A stretch of 36,197 nucleotides of DNA from Erysipelotrichales bacterium (GTDB taxonomy: Bacteria; Bacillota_I; Bacilli_A; RFN20; CAG-826): NCBI GenBank assembly GCA_022508525.1, contig JAFLVA010000015.1:1-36197 (forward strand). The letters are read 5' to 3'. The stretch's first letter is position 1; each line of letters begins with the position of its first letter. Made by a program: the position numbers and the translations under genes. Below the pieces are notes generated by a model that saw nothing but the letters and a program-made list of their open reading frames with translations, had not been told where the DNA came from and searched no databases. This document shows positions 1-8,306 of the stretch, piece after piece.

Positions 1-2
1 CA

Positions 3-140
3 AAGGCTTTTACTGAAAAAGGTCTTTATATGCTTGCCACAATTCTTAAGAGTCCAATAGCGACTCAAACTACTTTGGCAATCATCGATACTTTTGCCCA
101 GGCTAGGGAATTGCATCGGCAAGTAGCGTGGTATTATTAA
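3..140 (+). CDS. ORF6N-like DNA-binding protein, C-terminal fragment (5' cut by window edge)
   Basis: An open frame runs in from the left edge and ends at TAA 138-140, giving the last 45 residues of a protein. It includes the stretch FTEKGLYMLATILKS followed by a helical tail (TTLAIIDTFAQARELHRQV). That stretch resembles the end of the ORF6N/KilA-type DNA-binding domain found in phage-derived and genomic-island proteins of Bacteroidota. The family call is from memory of the motif, and the N-terminal domain that would confirm it lies outside the window. No terminator is evident before the next gene, 31 bases on. Confidence 0.55.
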   Translation, partial: KAFTEKGLYMLATILKSPIATQTTLAIIDTFAQARELHRQVAWYY

Positions 141-171
141 AAACTTTTGAAACTGATTTTATCTGAAATAT

Positions 172-1425
172 ATGAAAAACTTACTTTTGCACTCACTTCT
201 ACTGATAACAGGCCTATTTGCAAAATCAGAACAGCTTGCCATAAATCTTTCCGGTAACGGATACGTCACTACCGGACAGGATGGAGCGGTAATAACTGAT
301 AATGGTCTCGAAGACTGGACAAGTCCTGAGTCAGTTATAAGTGTTTACTTTTACCTTCATGAGCCTTCAAAAGCCGAACTCTCTTTGTTAGCAAAAGGAG
401 ACTCCCAAATAATGGTAAGTTATGGCAAAAAGAGTTTTAAAGTAAATCTGCATTCAGAAGATTATATGCAAGTCCCTGTCGGAAAAATTGATATCAAAAA
501 ACCGGGATATGTTAAAGTCGATTTACAAGGAATTTCTAAGAAGGGAGCTTATTTTGGAGATGTTAAGCAGTTGTTGGTTGACAATGTGACGGGACCAAGT
601 AACTATGTTAAGGATTTCTCAGACTATTGGGGCAGACGTGGACCATCTGTCCATCTAGCTTACACTCTACCGGAAGGAGACACTGAATGGTTTTATAACG
701 AGGTAACAGTTCCGGAAGAAGGAGAAACAATGCATAGCTATTATATGGCAGACGGTTTCAGGGAAGGTTATTTCGGTATGCAGATTAACTCACCGGTTGA
801 AAGACGCATCCTTTTCTCTGTCTGGAGTCCCTATGAAACAGAAGATCCCCGGGAGATACCTGACAGCCTGAAAATTAAAATGCTTCGAAGAGGAACCAAT
901 GTTCATATCGGAGAATTTGGTAATGAAGGTTCGGGAGGACAGAGTTATTTGGTTTATCCTTGGAAAGGTGGCGAAACCTATAAATTTCTCATGCAGGTAA
1001 GACCGGATGAAAACAACAATACAATTTATACAGCATATTTCTTTGCTCCGGAAGAAAACCAATGGAGATTGATAGCAAGTTTCTTACGTCCACAGACTAC
1101 TACCTGGTATAAGCATCCGCATAGTTTCTTGGAAAATTTCAATCCTGATCAAGGGTATCTGTCACGTGAAGTTATGTTTGGAAACCAGTGGGCTCGAAGT
1201 AAAGAAGGAAAATGGACCAGACTTACAGATACAACCTTTACCCACGATGCCACTGCTAAAGCCGGAGTACGACTTGATTATCAGGGAGGCAATACAGACG
1301 ATAACCGTTTTTATCTCAAAATGGGAGGATTCTTTGACGATTCCATTCCAATGGGTACCAAATTTTATTGTCAACCCACAGGCCAGGAACCCCAAATCGA
1401 TTTTCAATCCCTGGAACTTTTGTAA
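172..1425 (+). CDS. Secreted DUF5077/DUF3472 domain protein
   Basis: A 417-residue protein with a short hydrophobic N-terminus (about residues 1-20) that fits a Sec signal peptide. Residues about 22-140 resemble DUF5077, a beta-rich domain. Residues about 150-350 carry conserved features of DUF3472: YWGRRGPSVHL, a motif like EGYFGMQINSP, and GEFGNEGSGGQSYL. These proteins are common in Bacteroidota, and their exact activity is unknown to me; a role in binding or processing extracellular glycan is only a guess. It lies 31 bases after the ORF6N-like fragment and is convergent with the HD gene. The ATG at 172 is chosen because it gives the signal peptide. It does not look like part of the polysaccharide locus. 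Confidence 0.8.
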   Translation: MKNLLLHSLLLITGLFAKSEQLAINLSGNGYVTTGQDGAVITDNGLEDWTSPESVISVYFYLHEPSKAELSLLAKGDSQIMVSYGKKSFKVNLHSEDYMQVPVGKIDIKKPGYVKVDLQGISKKGAYFGDVKQLLVDNVTGPSNYVKDFSDYWGRRGPSVHLAYTLPEGDTEWFYNEVTVPEEGETMHSYYMADGFREGYFGMQINSPVERRILFSVWSPYETEDPREIPDSLKIKMLRRGTNVHIGEFGNEGSGGQSYLVYPWKGGETYKFLMQVRPDENNNTIYTAYFFAPEENQWRLIASFLRPQTTTWYKHPHSFLENFNPDQGYLSREVMFGNQWARSKEGKWTRLTDTTFTHDATAKAGVRLDYQGGNTDDNRFYLKMGGFFDDSIPMGTKFYCQPTGQEPQIDFQSLELL

Positions 1426-1457
1426 TATTTTTACATTCAGATATACTTCAACAATTT

Positions 1458-1479
1458 TAATATACTGATTAGTATATTA
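1458..1479. terminator. AT-only hairpin between convergent genes, possible weak terminator
   Basis: A perfect 9-bp inverted repeat, TAATATACT / AGTATATTA, has a 4-base loop (GATT) and starts 33 bases after the DUF3472 stop. The stem has almost no GC and no clear T-run follows it. The position suits a terminator, but the fold would be weak. The rest of the 1426-1626 gap shows no coding signal. Confidence 0.25.
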
Positions 1480-1626
1480 CCCTAACCCATACCCTCTATT
1501 TTCCTAATCCAAGTTTCCTATTTGACGATCAACACCCAGTATTGACATACCTTTTCCAACTGAGCAGTAAGTATTTTATTTCTCGTTGTATTAGGCCTGC
1601 ATAACCTTAAAGTGTTTCATTTTTAT

Positions 1627-2193
1627 TTAATTGCTGGCTTTAGCTGGTTTTCCATTATGGGAAGCATCATACCGGTCAGCATTATGAAGTAAACGCCATA
1701 GATCAGATTTTTTAGTAGCAAAGAAATCTCTTATTTCCTCCTTCTTTTTCTCTCCTATTTTCCATCCTCCCATATGCCATCTGATCGCCCCTTTCTCTTC
1801 AGGAGTAAATTGAAATCCCAAATTTTCTAAAATTTTAACGGATCTTGAACCATGTCCCGGAATTTCTAATTCTTCATCTTTTCTCTCTTCCCAGCTTCCA
1901 TCTTTATCTTTATATATTTTCCCAACTTTACATATGTCATGTAAAAAAGATGTTATGATCCTATTATCAGAAGGTAACGAATCTCCCGTGGTAGATAATC
2001 TATTATAAACTCCAAGACAATGTTGAGCCAGGCCCCCTTCCCAATTATGATGCCGTGATATAGAGGAAGGCATTTCAAAAAAGTTTCCGTCTTCCAGATA
2101 TTTGATGACATTATCCACACCCTCCCTCTCAGTTGATTTAAGGAGGGTAATGATACGCTCTTTATTATCCTCTATTTCCTTTGAGCTCAACAT
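1627..2193 (-). CDS. HD-domain phosphohydrolase
   Basis: A 188-residue cytoplasmic protein with HD-superfamily metal-binding motifs in order: a His-rich start at HHNWEGG followed by AQHCLGVY (about residues 48-63), the eponymous HD pair in SFLHDICKVGKIY (about residue 87 on), a later IRWHM histidine, and NADRYDA near the C-terminus. The spacing resembles the HD domain of YhaM-type 3'-5' exoribonucleases, but the N-terminal OB-fold is absent, so this is a stand-alone HD protein. The substrate could be a nucleotide, phosphoester or RNA and cannot be told from sequence. It is divergent from the prolyl-tRNA editing gene across a 144-base gap. Confidence 0.8.
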   Translation of the reverse strand: MLSSKEIEDNKERIITLLKSTEREGVDNVIKYLEDGNFFEMPSSISRHHNWEGGLAQHCLGVYNRLSTTGDSLPSDNRIITSFLHDICKVGKIYKDKDGSWEERKDEELEIPGHGSRSVKILENLGFQFTPEEKGAIRWHMGGWKIGEKKKEEIRDFFATKKSDLWRLLHNADRYDASHNGKPAKASN

Positions 2194-2283
2194 TTTATTT
2201 AAAATAATTATTACAATTATACTACAAATGTCTCGCGTTGATAGTTCATTTTTCTAATTCAATCCAATGTTAACAAACAACTC

Positions 2284-2314
2284 TATGTATCAATACAACT
2301 TTACATTAATTTTG
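2284..2314 (+). promoter_or_regulatory. Candidate Bacteroidota promoter for the prolyl-tRNA editing gene
   Basis: TAATTTTG at 2307-2314 matches the -7 consensus TAnnTTTG. Nineteen bases upstream, TATG at 2284-2287 matches the -33 box TTTG at three of four positions. The start codon lies 23 bases after the -7 box. This is motif matching only. Confidence 0.4.
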
Positions 2315-2337
2315 AAGATTAAAATAAAAAATAGAAG

Positions 2338-2928
2338 ATGGAAGAAAACCTAACTGATCCAATATCGAAGGAACTTATAGATTCTAAATTGTCTAATTCA
2401 CAAAACAAAAATTCTAATCATCAGATTTCCGATGATGAACAATTGATTTATGACTTTTTAGATAGTCTTCAGATCGAATATAAAGTTTATTTTCATTCGC
2501 CTGCTTTTTCTATGGAAGAATGTGAAAAAATACGAAGAATTATTGGAGCACCAATTTTCAAGAACTTATTTCTCACAAATAAGCAACAGACACTCTATTA
2601 CTTGCTAATGATTCCGGCTGACAAACCTTTCAAGACAAAATATCTATCTTCTCAATTGGGGTGTGCAAGATTATCATTTGCCTCTGCTCAAGCCATGAAA
2701 GAACTGTTGCGCATAAAACCCGGAGCGGTATCACCTTTAGGTTTGATACACGATAAAGATAAAAAAGTACAATTAATTATAGATAATGATCTTTCTAAGG
2801 CAGAAATATATGCATGTCACCCCGGTGTCAATACTGCTTCTGTAGTTATGAGTCTTGACACTCTTCTTTCCAAAGTTATTCCAGCCACGGGACATTCATA
2901 TAAATGGGTTAACCTCCCCTCGGAATAA
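2338..2928 (+). CDS. Prolyl-tRNA editing protein (ProX/PrdX type, YbaK/EbsC superfamily)
   Basis: A 196-residue protein of the YbaK-like trans-editing family, which hydrolyses mischarged tRNA; the ProX/PrdX branch acts on Ala-tRNA(Pro). After a polar N-terminal extension of about 35 residues come the family features: the Y-x-V-x-x-HSPAFSMEEC region, a KNLFLTNK segment with the conserved lysine, then GAVSPLGLI and HPGVNTASV near the C-terminus. Length is slightly above the usual 160-180 because of the extension. It acts in the cytoplasm. It stands alone, divergent from the HD gene and convergent with the polysaccharide locus. Confidence 0.85.
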   Translation: MEENLTDPISKELIDSKLSNSQNKNSNHQISDDEQLIYDFLDSLQIEYKVYFHSPAFSMEECEKIRRIIGAPIFKNLFLTNKQQTLYYLLMIPADKPFKTKYLSSQLGCARLSFASAQAMKELLRIKPGAVSPLGLIHDKDKKVQLIIDNDLSKAEIYACHPGVNTASVVMSLDTLLSKVIPATGHSYKWVNLPSE

Positions 2929-3026
2929 TCATATAATTTCTTACCGATATTTAATTTCAAAAATCAAATTAAAACCTAAATTATTATAATCCACACTTTA
3001 TTCAACTCTTTAAATCTCCATAAATA

Positions 3027-3056
3027 AATTAAGAGGCCCGTATGAGCCTCTTAATT
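3027..3056. terminator. Strong hairpin, likely bidirectional terminator
   Basis: A perfect 11-bp inverted repeat, AATTAAGAGGC / GCCTCTTAATT, has an 8-base loop and a GC-containing apex. It lies between two convergent genes: the editing gene ends at 2928 and the OmpA-family gene at 3106. AT-rich flanks on both sides could act as U-tracts. This would end the long minus-strand polysaccharide operon. Confidence 0.75.
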
Positions 3057-3105
3057 ACTATAATTTATTAATCTCTATAGAATATCTTGTAATATTCTAA
3101 TAAGC

Positions 3106-4965
3106 TTATTTTAACATGTAATGTATCCTTACTTTCACAAATCTGTTAAGCTTTGCATTTAAACCTCGAGTACTTGAATCTGTTACATTTCGAATCGGGT
3201 TTGACAAGCCCTCATTAAGCATATAAATTTGTGAAGCTGCATTACTAAGCTTTTCATTACTTTCCCTCAGCCATTCTATAACTGTTGTAGCACGATTTTG
3301 TGAAAGAGCGGTATTCCTTTCCAATGCTTTTTCAATAGTGCCGGAATTATCCTGACTTGTTGCAAAACCTTGGACCTGAACCATTGTAATAACCCCGTTA
3401 TCCAAAATATTTTTCACCCGTTCAACAGTTGATGAGTCTGTATAACCGGATATAAAGCCTGTATTTTCATTCAAAGCTGCATACATATCGGCAAAACTTA
3501 TCAATTGGTCGTCTGACTGAATAACCATATTTTCTTTTATCAATGGTAATCCCTTAACAGAATTAAGACCGAATGACTGGGTTTCGTTATAATTTGACTG
3601 ATCAGCCAGTTGCTGTCCTAAAGCTACATTGTCCACTCGATACATCCATACATGAGATCCGTCATAGATAGGTGCATAATAGAAACCTGTTCTCTCCCGG
3701 AAATTCATCATGTCTTGCGGAAGAAGACTTAATGACATTGGAGCATCAATCTGCATTTCATATCCTCTTGGCACAAAATCAATCTTAAAGGGCTTATCAG
3801 CTGGTTCTGTAGGTAGATCTTCGATAGGTTGATTAGCTAAAGATAGACCGCTTAAAAGTCGTGAAGTGATTGTGCTAGTATTCACAAACTGATTTTGAGT
3901 GAAAATACCTCCAGCAAGGTAATCTATCGCATTTACAGGGGAATTAGGCACCTGAGGAGCGTCATTACGACCTGAATAATTGTTAGGATAGAAGACGTAG
4001 AAAGTCAACGTTCCCATCTCTATCTTTGATTGCACAGGAGTCTGTTTTTCCTCTACAATATATATTTTATCTTGTCGATAATCTCTTTGATAAAGTTTTG
4101 TGGTGCTCTGACTCCAGCCATTGTTATGTCTCTTGTCAAGGTAGAATGTGAGACCAAGATTTAAGCCGACGTTATAATCAATTTTTTGTGCCACATAATC
4201 CCCTTGTCCGTATTCTCCGTCGTGGTTTGAATGATAGAACATACCTCTCAACTTAAGGTCAAGAGAAATCATTTTACTACGGGTAAAGAAGCGGCTATAT
4301 TGTAGTTCAAGGTGAGCACTGAGTTCATTATCTGAACCATAGCTGTGAGCATAACCAGTGTGATGTACAACTCCTATTCCTCCCGAAAACATGAACTGGT
4401 TCATACGTTTCTTGCTTCCGTAGCCTTCATAACCATAAATAAGCCTAGTAAGATTAAGTATAGCACTTGCACTGAAATCCCACCATCCGGTTTTCATTTT
4501 ATAATACGGGAAACCGTCAGCCGTATGCATCAAGTCACCATAAGCATAATGACTATGTTCAGCGGAGGTATATCCTCGTGTTTCGGATTTAATAGCTTGA
4601 ATTTTCAGCGCAACACCCGGAGTGAACCATTTTCCTACACCAATTCCATATTCAGGTGATAAAGTTCCCGAAAATTTACCCAATTTGGAAAAATCTCCCC
4701 TAAAGGTATGAACCCCTCCCTCAAGGAAGGCAAACCAGTTCTTACCAAATTTATTGGTGACAACTCTTAATGGATCATAAAGGGAATCCCTCTCTATTAT
4801 TATTTCTGTAGGTGCAATGTAAGTAACTGTATCTTCGGAAATAATTTTATTGTCGTTAGAGGAGACCGTATAGGTGTTCATACTTGACTCCTGGGCATAA
4901 AGACCCGGAGCAAGTGAAATAAAAAATAATGCTAAAAGAGAAACTATGAAAAGACGAAATCGCAT
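3106..4965 (-). CDS. OmpA-family outer membrane protein
   Basis: A 619-residue protein with a clear signal peptide (residues 1-24, cleavage after GLYA). Residues about 75-290 look like an outer-membrane beta-barrel, with alternating aromatic strands such as FLEGGVHTFRGDF and repeated 'LDLKLRGMFYHS'-type strands. The C-terminal ~100 residues resemble an OmpA-like peptidoglycan-associated domain: a VQGFATSQDNSG strand, then RNTALSQNRATTVIEWL, matching the N-x-x-LS-x-x-RA-x-x-V helix. It would anchor the outer membrane to the cell wall. It lies 84 bases downstream of the sugar-transferase gene, with its own candidate -7 box in that gap. A dedicated role in polysaccharide display is possible but unproven. 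Confidence 0.8.
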   Translation of the reverse strand: MRFRLFIVSLLALFFISLAPGLYAQESSMNTYTVSSNDNKIISEDTVTYIAPTEIIIERDSLYDPLRVVTNKFGKNWFAFLEGGVHTFRGDFSKLGKFSGTLSPEYGIGVGKWFTPGVALKIQAIKSETRGYTSAEHSHYAYGDLMHTADGFPYYKMKTGWWDFSASAILNLTRLIYGYEGYGSKKRMNQFMFSGGIGVVHHTGYAHSYGSDNELSAHLELQYSRFFTRSKMISLDLKLRGMFYHSNHDGEYGQGDYVAQKIDYNVGLNLGLTFYLDKRHNNGWSQSTTKLYQRDYRQDKIYIVEEKQTPVQSKIEMGTLTFYVFYPNNYSGRNDAPQVPNSPVNAIDYLAGGIFTQNQFVNTSTITSRLLSGLSLANQPIEDLPTEPADKPFKIDFVPRGYEMQIDAPMSLSLLPQDMMNFRERTGFYYAPIYDGSHVWMYRVDNVALGQQLADQSNYNETQSFGLNSVKGLPLIKENMVIQSDDQLISFADMYAALNENTGFISGYTDSSTVERVKNILDNGVITMVQVQGFATSQDNSGTIEKALERNTALSQNRATTVIEWLRESNEKLSNAASQIYMLNEGLSNPIRNVTDSSTRGLNAKLNRFVKVRIHYMLK

Positions 4966-4985
4966 ATAATACTTAGTTCCAAAAG

Positions 4986-4993
4986 CAAATTTA
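4986..4993 (-). promoter_or_regulatory. Candidate promoter -7 box for the OmpA-family gene
   Basis: On the minus strand this reads TAAATTTG, a full match to TAnnTTTG. It is identical to the -7 box before the DUF5683 gene and, as there, sits about 20 bases from the start codon. No TTTG -33 element is seen at 19-21 bases, so the call is tentative. Confidence 0.3.
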
Positions 4994-5049
4994 ACGAAAT
5001 ATTTTATAGATATGGTATATAAAGTTCGGAAACTTCAATTCTAAGATTA

Positions 5050-5631
5050 TTATGATCCTAATATAGTTTGTAAAATTATTTTCAAATCACCCAGGAATGT
5101 TCTTTCATCCACATATTTTCTATTAATCTTTATCTTGTCTGGCCAAATAATCTTATCGTTATATTCAACAGGGTTGGATTGTCCTGCCAGTAATTCCTCT
5201 TCATTACGATATTTAAGAGTCGCAGGTCCGGTAATTCCCGGCTTTAGTTCTAATATCTTTTGATTATCTCCTTGTAACCGATCAGCATATCCGGGAACAT
5301 CAGGTCTTGGACCCACAAAACTCATATCCCCCACTAAGACATTCCATAACTCAGGAAGTTCATCCAGTTTATATTTTCTAAGGAAATGACCTAAGGAAGT
5401 GATCCTTTCATCATTCTTTACACTTACTGAATGGTTAGTATCTTCTCCTTTCATTGTCCTGAATTTAAGGATACTAAAACGCTTTCCATGTTGTCCTATT
5501 CTAATCTGACGAAAAAAAACAGGATGACCAGGAGAAGAAGCTTTTATCCCGGTAGCTATTAATGTCATTATAGGCATTAACATCACCAGACCTGAAAAGG
5601 CTACTACCCTATCGAATATCCATTTGATCAT
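5050..5631 (-). CDS. PglC-like initiating sugar-phosphate transferase (bacterial sugar transferase family)
   Basis: A 193-residue monotopic phosphoglycosyl transferase, the small PglC-type form without the large N-terminal membrane region of WcaJ/WbaP. It transfers a sugar-1-phosphate to undecaprenyl phosphate, the first step of repeat-unit assembly, at the inner membrane. An N-terminal re-entrant hydrophobic helix spans about residues 10-28. KFRTM is at 56-60, the catalytic Asp-Glu pair at D90-E91 in DELPELWNV, and SFVGPRP at 104-110. Its start overlaps the GNAT gene stop by 4 bases, so the two are co-translated. Being last in the GT operon is common for initiating transferases in Bacteroidota. 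The sugar is unknown. Confidence 0.9.
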   Translation of the reverse strand: MIKWIFDRVVAFSGLVMLMPIMTLIATGIKASSPGHPVFFRQIRIGQHGKRFSILKFRTMKGEDTNHSVSVKNDERITSLGHFLRKYKLDELPELWNVLVGDMSFVGPRPDVPGYADRLQGDNQKILELKPGITGPATLKYRNEEELLAGQSNPVEYNDKIIWPDKIKINRKYVDERTFLGDLKIILQTILGS

Positions 5632-6233
5632 TGCACTTTCCTTTGCTTCAATTCGATCAGATAAAAATCATTAGCGAGATTTTCAGCGATTTTCACATCC
5701 GATGCCTTTCTTGCCGAGGATAAAGATGGCTGATTGAATTTTGATACTGTGGCATACATCCTCATCCCTAAAGAATCACAAATTTCGGTAGAGATACGCC
5801 ACATTTCTGTACCAATACCCCGATTTTTAAAGTGTTCGTCAACTATAAGACCGTGAAAAACTTTTCCTATAAAAAAACATCTAAGGAAAAAATATCCTAT
5901 GATATAATGAGGGCGACCGGTTTCAGTAACTTTCATCATCACATATGACTGATTTTGCAGCATAGTATGAAGGGTTTGGTAATCAAAGGCATGGGGGTCA
6001 AAATATGCCAGATACTCATTATTCTGTCTTGCACGGAATTCCTCGAGTGCATTTAAATCTTTCTCTTTAATCAAAGAGAAATCATAACCCGGGAAGATCA
6101 CTTTGTCCAATGCTTCAGAGGCTTTATCCCTTAGCTTCGGATAACGTTTTTGAGTAAGTGGCCCATTGAATCGTTCCGCCATTCCCCAAAGAGATTTCAT
6201 GTGATGCTTTATGTAAATGTATAAAGATATCAT
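5628..6233 (-). CDS. GNAT-family N-acetyltransferase
   Basis: A 201-residue protein with a GNAT fold in the C-terminal half. The acetyl-CoA-binding motif A is seen as IVDEHFKNRGIGTEMW (about residues 130-145), with the Q/R-x-x-G-x-G/A signature as KNRGIGT. A FNQPSLSSARK segment matches the usual later N-x-x-S helix. Four-base overlaps link it to the GT4 gene before it and the sugar-transferase gene after it; the upstream ATGA overlap supports the first ATG. Given this context it may N- or O-acetylate a sugar nucleotide or glycan. The N-terminal ~60 residues are unassigned. Confidence 0.75.
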   Translation of the reverse strand: MISLYIYIKHHMKSLWGMAERFNGPLTQKRYPKLRDKASEALDKVIFPGYDFSLIKEKDLNALEEFRARQNNEYLAYFDPHAFDYQTLHTMLQNQSYVMMKVTETGRPHYIIGYFFLRCFFIGKVFHGLIVDEHFKNRGIGTEMWRISTEICDSLGMRMYATVSKFNQPSLSSARKASDVKIAENLANDFYLIELKQRKVQ

Positions 6234-7378
6234 CCAATCAATCTCCTATAAAATTCCTTATGGCATCCTCTAACATAGGATTGTTCAAAATGGTCAGTAA
6301 CATTTTTTCTTGCCCTTTCTCCCATTTCTTTAAATCGATTCTTTGAAGCAGCAAATTTTTTCATCTCATTATAGAGCGCATCATCATCTTTAACAGGGAT
6401 AATAAATCCATTTTCACTATTGGATATAATCTCTCTCGATCCATTTACATCAGTTACAATAGACGGGAGTTCCATTGCTCCCGCTTCAAGCACAACGTTA
6501 GGGAAACCTTCTCTATAACTTGGCAAAACTAACATATCAGCCGCAGCATAATATGGCCTTACATCCTCTATCCATTCATTCTGAAAATAAATATCCGCGC
6601 TATTATGAATTTTAGATAAAGTTTCTTGCTGCAATAGATCATTTGGCTCCGTCTCACCAACTAAAAGAAGTTTTACATTATATCCCTCATCAATAAGCCT
6701 ATCAAAGGCTCTGATAAGCTCATTTATACCTTTGTCTCCTACGAGTCTGCCTACAAATAAAAAAACTGTTGTTATTTCATCAGCTTTTATCCTTTTTCTT
6801 ATTTCGCTAGCCTCCTGAAGTACTTTCTCTTTATTGAAAAAGTCTAGGTCAATTCCTCTCATATTCCCATGACCTAAAATCTCAATTTTCTTTCCGGTAA
6901 TTCTGTTGGATGTAAGATCTTTTCTTACTCCTTTACCCTCTGCAATAATATGGGTAGCACATGCACAGGTAATCTTATCACATAAAGAAAGAATTCTTTT
7001 CTTTAACCCACTTGCAGTAGGAAATACCAATCCGGTAAAGGTATGCACTCGGTTTGAAACTCCGGTAAATTTTGAAGCCATCATGGTCAAAAGACCGGCT
7101 TTCGGCGTCATTGAGTGGACTATATCAGGTTTTTCCTTCTTGAAAACTTTAATAAGCCGAAAAAGGGATATAAGATCTTTTATAGGAGAAATTCTCCGGT
7201 TCATTGGTACAGGAATAGTTTTAACCTTACCTGATTCTCCTATTTTATCTAATTCAACTCCAGGCGATGATAAGGCTATCACCTCGTACTTTTCCGAAAG
7301 CTCCTCCATCAGTCCTTTACAAAAAAGGCATAAAGATAACGGTATCGTTGAGGTACGTATGATTTTAGTCATTTTCAA
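6230..7378 (-). CDS. Glycosyltransferase family 4
   Basis: A 382-residue GT-B enzyme that retains the donor anomeric configuration. The N-terminal domain contains a PDIVHSMTPKAGLL segment typical of GT4 acceptor domains, near residue 85. In the C-terminal donor domain VFLFVGRLVGDKG (about 205-217) and the E-x7-E pair E290/E298 in REGFPNVVLEA are clear. It resembles PglA/WbpT-like GT4 proteins that act on undecaprenyl-linked sugars, which fits its place just before the acetyltransferase and PglC-like genes. The start overlaps the DUF5683 stop by 4 bases (ATGA). Confidence 0.9.
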   Translation of the reverse strand: MKMTKIIRTSTIPLSLCLFCKGLMEELSEKYEVIALSSPGVELDKIGESGKVKTIPVPMNRRISPIKDLISLFRLIKVFKKEKPDIVHSMTPKAGLLTMMASKFTGVSNRVHTFTGLVFPTASGLKKRILSLCDKITCACATHIIAEGKGVRKDLTSNRITGKKIEILGHGNMRGIDLDFFNKEKVLQEASEIRKRIKADEITTVFLFVGRLVGDKGINELIRAFDRLIDEGYNVKLLLVGETEPNDLLQQETLSKIHNSADIYFQNEWIEDVRPYYAAADMLVLPSYREGFPNVVLEAGAMELPSIVTDVNGSREIISNSENGFIIPVKDDDALYNEMKKFAASKNRFKEMGERARKNVTDHFEQSYVRGCHKEFYRRLIG

Positions 7379-8259
7379 AATGTAAAGGAGAATCCTGCTC
7401 CAAAACCTCCCGGATACGCTATAGGAGTAAAAGACATGTCTATAGGATTACCTTGCGCTGGTTTGATCAGTACATGTGGAGCTCCCTTAGCAAAAGCAGC
7501 ATCTAAAAGATTGTATATATAGGTGGCTCCGCCAAGAATTATTCCCACATTTCTCATAGCCCGGAACGTATTAGATTTACTTTTCCAGCTATCGAAATTC
7601 ACCGGATCCTTTTTACCCTGATTAATATAATATTTTCTATAGATTTCACCGAATGTTATGGTAGCAGCAAAAGCCACTTCACCTCCCAAAATAGAATATC
7701 CTTTTGCCGATTGTCCTTTATAAATCTGTCCTAAGCCGGGTATCAAAGACATTCCGACAGGCAAGGCCCCATATTTACGCGTCACTTCAAAACAATCGAA
7801 TTTCGGTGTAACATCAGGATCAGATACAGCATAAAGATTACAGATATCATAATCAAATGTTCCGTCTATATTATTCTCATATCGGTAATAGGAATCTACT
7901 TCCTGCACATAAACTGTGGTAAGAGATTCAGATGTTTGGCTTGGGAATGAAATACTATAAGTAACCAGGCCTTTTCCTGAAGGCATAATGCTGTCAATGG
8001 TTATTACATCTTGGCTGACATTAAATTCCTGAGCCATATTTTGGCGTAATAAAGCTAAAGGAGATGTAACAACAACCTTTTCATCTTCCGACTTATGAAT
8101 AAAAGAAAGAAAGTGATAATCTTTACTGAAACGTTTTTCATTAAGCGACTCAACTCCCTTGTCAACCCAAAGAGGCTTAGGAGAAACCTGTGCGTAAGTT
8201 TCAGAGGAACTGAAGGCAAAAAGAACAATTAATAATATAGTCGCTGATAATAATTTCAT
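7375..8259 (-). CDS. Exported DUF5683-type protein inside the glycosyltransferase operon
   Basis: A 294-residue protein with a signal peptide (residues 1-23, cleavage after TYA). The N-terminal mature part (about 30-160) has no motif I recognise. SLIPGLGQIYKGQSAKG (171-187) is the hallmark of DUF5683-like proteins and is followed by one or two hydrophobic stretches (about 190-205 and 235-255). It ends in FGAGFSFTF, an aromatic terminus typical of outer-membrane beta proteins. Its stop overlaps the following GT4 start, yet it has its own well-matched promoter, so it and the last four polysaccharide genes may be transcribed independently. Function is unknown; a structural envelope role linked to polysaccharide display is inference. 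Confidence 0.7.
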   Translation of the reverse strand: MKLLSATILLIVLFAFSSSETYAQVSPKPLWVDKGVESLNEKRFSKDYHFLSFIHKSEDEKVVVTSPLALLRQNMAQEFNVSQDVITIDSIMPSGKGLVTYSISFPSQTSESLTTVYVQEVDSYYRYENNIDGTFDYDICNLYAVSDPDVTPKFDCFEVTRKYGALPVGMSLIPGLGQIYKGQSAKGYSILGGEVAFAATITFGEIYRKYYINQGKKDPVNFDSWKSKSNTFRAMRNVGIILGGATYIYNLLDAAFAKGAPHVLIKPAQGNPIDMSFTPIAYPGGFGAGFSFTF

Positions 8260-8275
8260 GAACGTAATTTCAATA

Positions 8276-8306
8276 CAAATTTAATGCAAAAACCTTTATT
8301 TACAAA
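8276..8306 (-). promoter_or_regulatory. Internal Bacteroidota promoter before the DUF5683 gene
   Basis: On the minus strand TTTG (8306-8303), a 19-base spacer, then TAAATTTG (8283-8276) match the -33/-7 consensus TTTG-N19-TAnnTTTG exactly. The -33 box lies inside the last codons of the upstream GT4 gene. Transcription would start near 8270, giving a short leader of about 10 bases before the ATG at 8259. Confidence 0.6.

Noticed and set aside
2950-2973. AT-only inverted repeat TTTAATTT / AAATTAAA after the prolyl-tRNA editing gene
   Set aside because: Eight A/T pairs with an 8-base loop would fold weakly, and the strong hairpin at 3027-3056 is a better terminator.
1-3105. The left-edge genes as a genomic island boundary, suggested by the ORF6N-like fragment
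   Set aside because: Only 45 residues are visible and no integrase, attachment repeat or tRNA is present, so no boundary can be drawn.
6906-7385. A 159-codon open frame on the plus strand opposite the GT4 gene
   Set aside because: It is antisense to a clear GT4 and spans the gene's start. Its translation has no motif or signal of its own.
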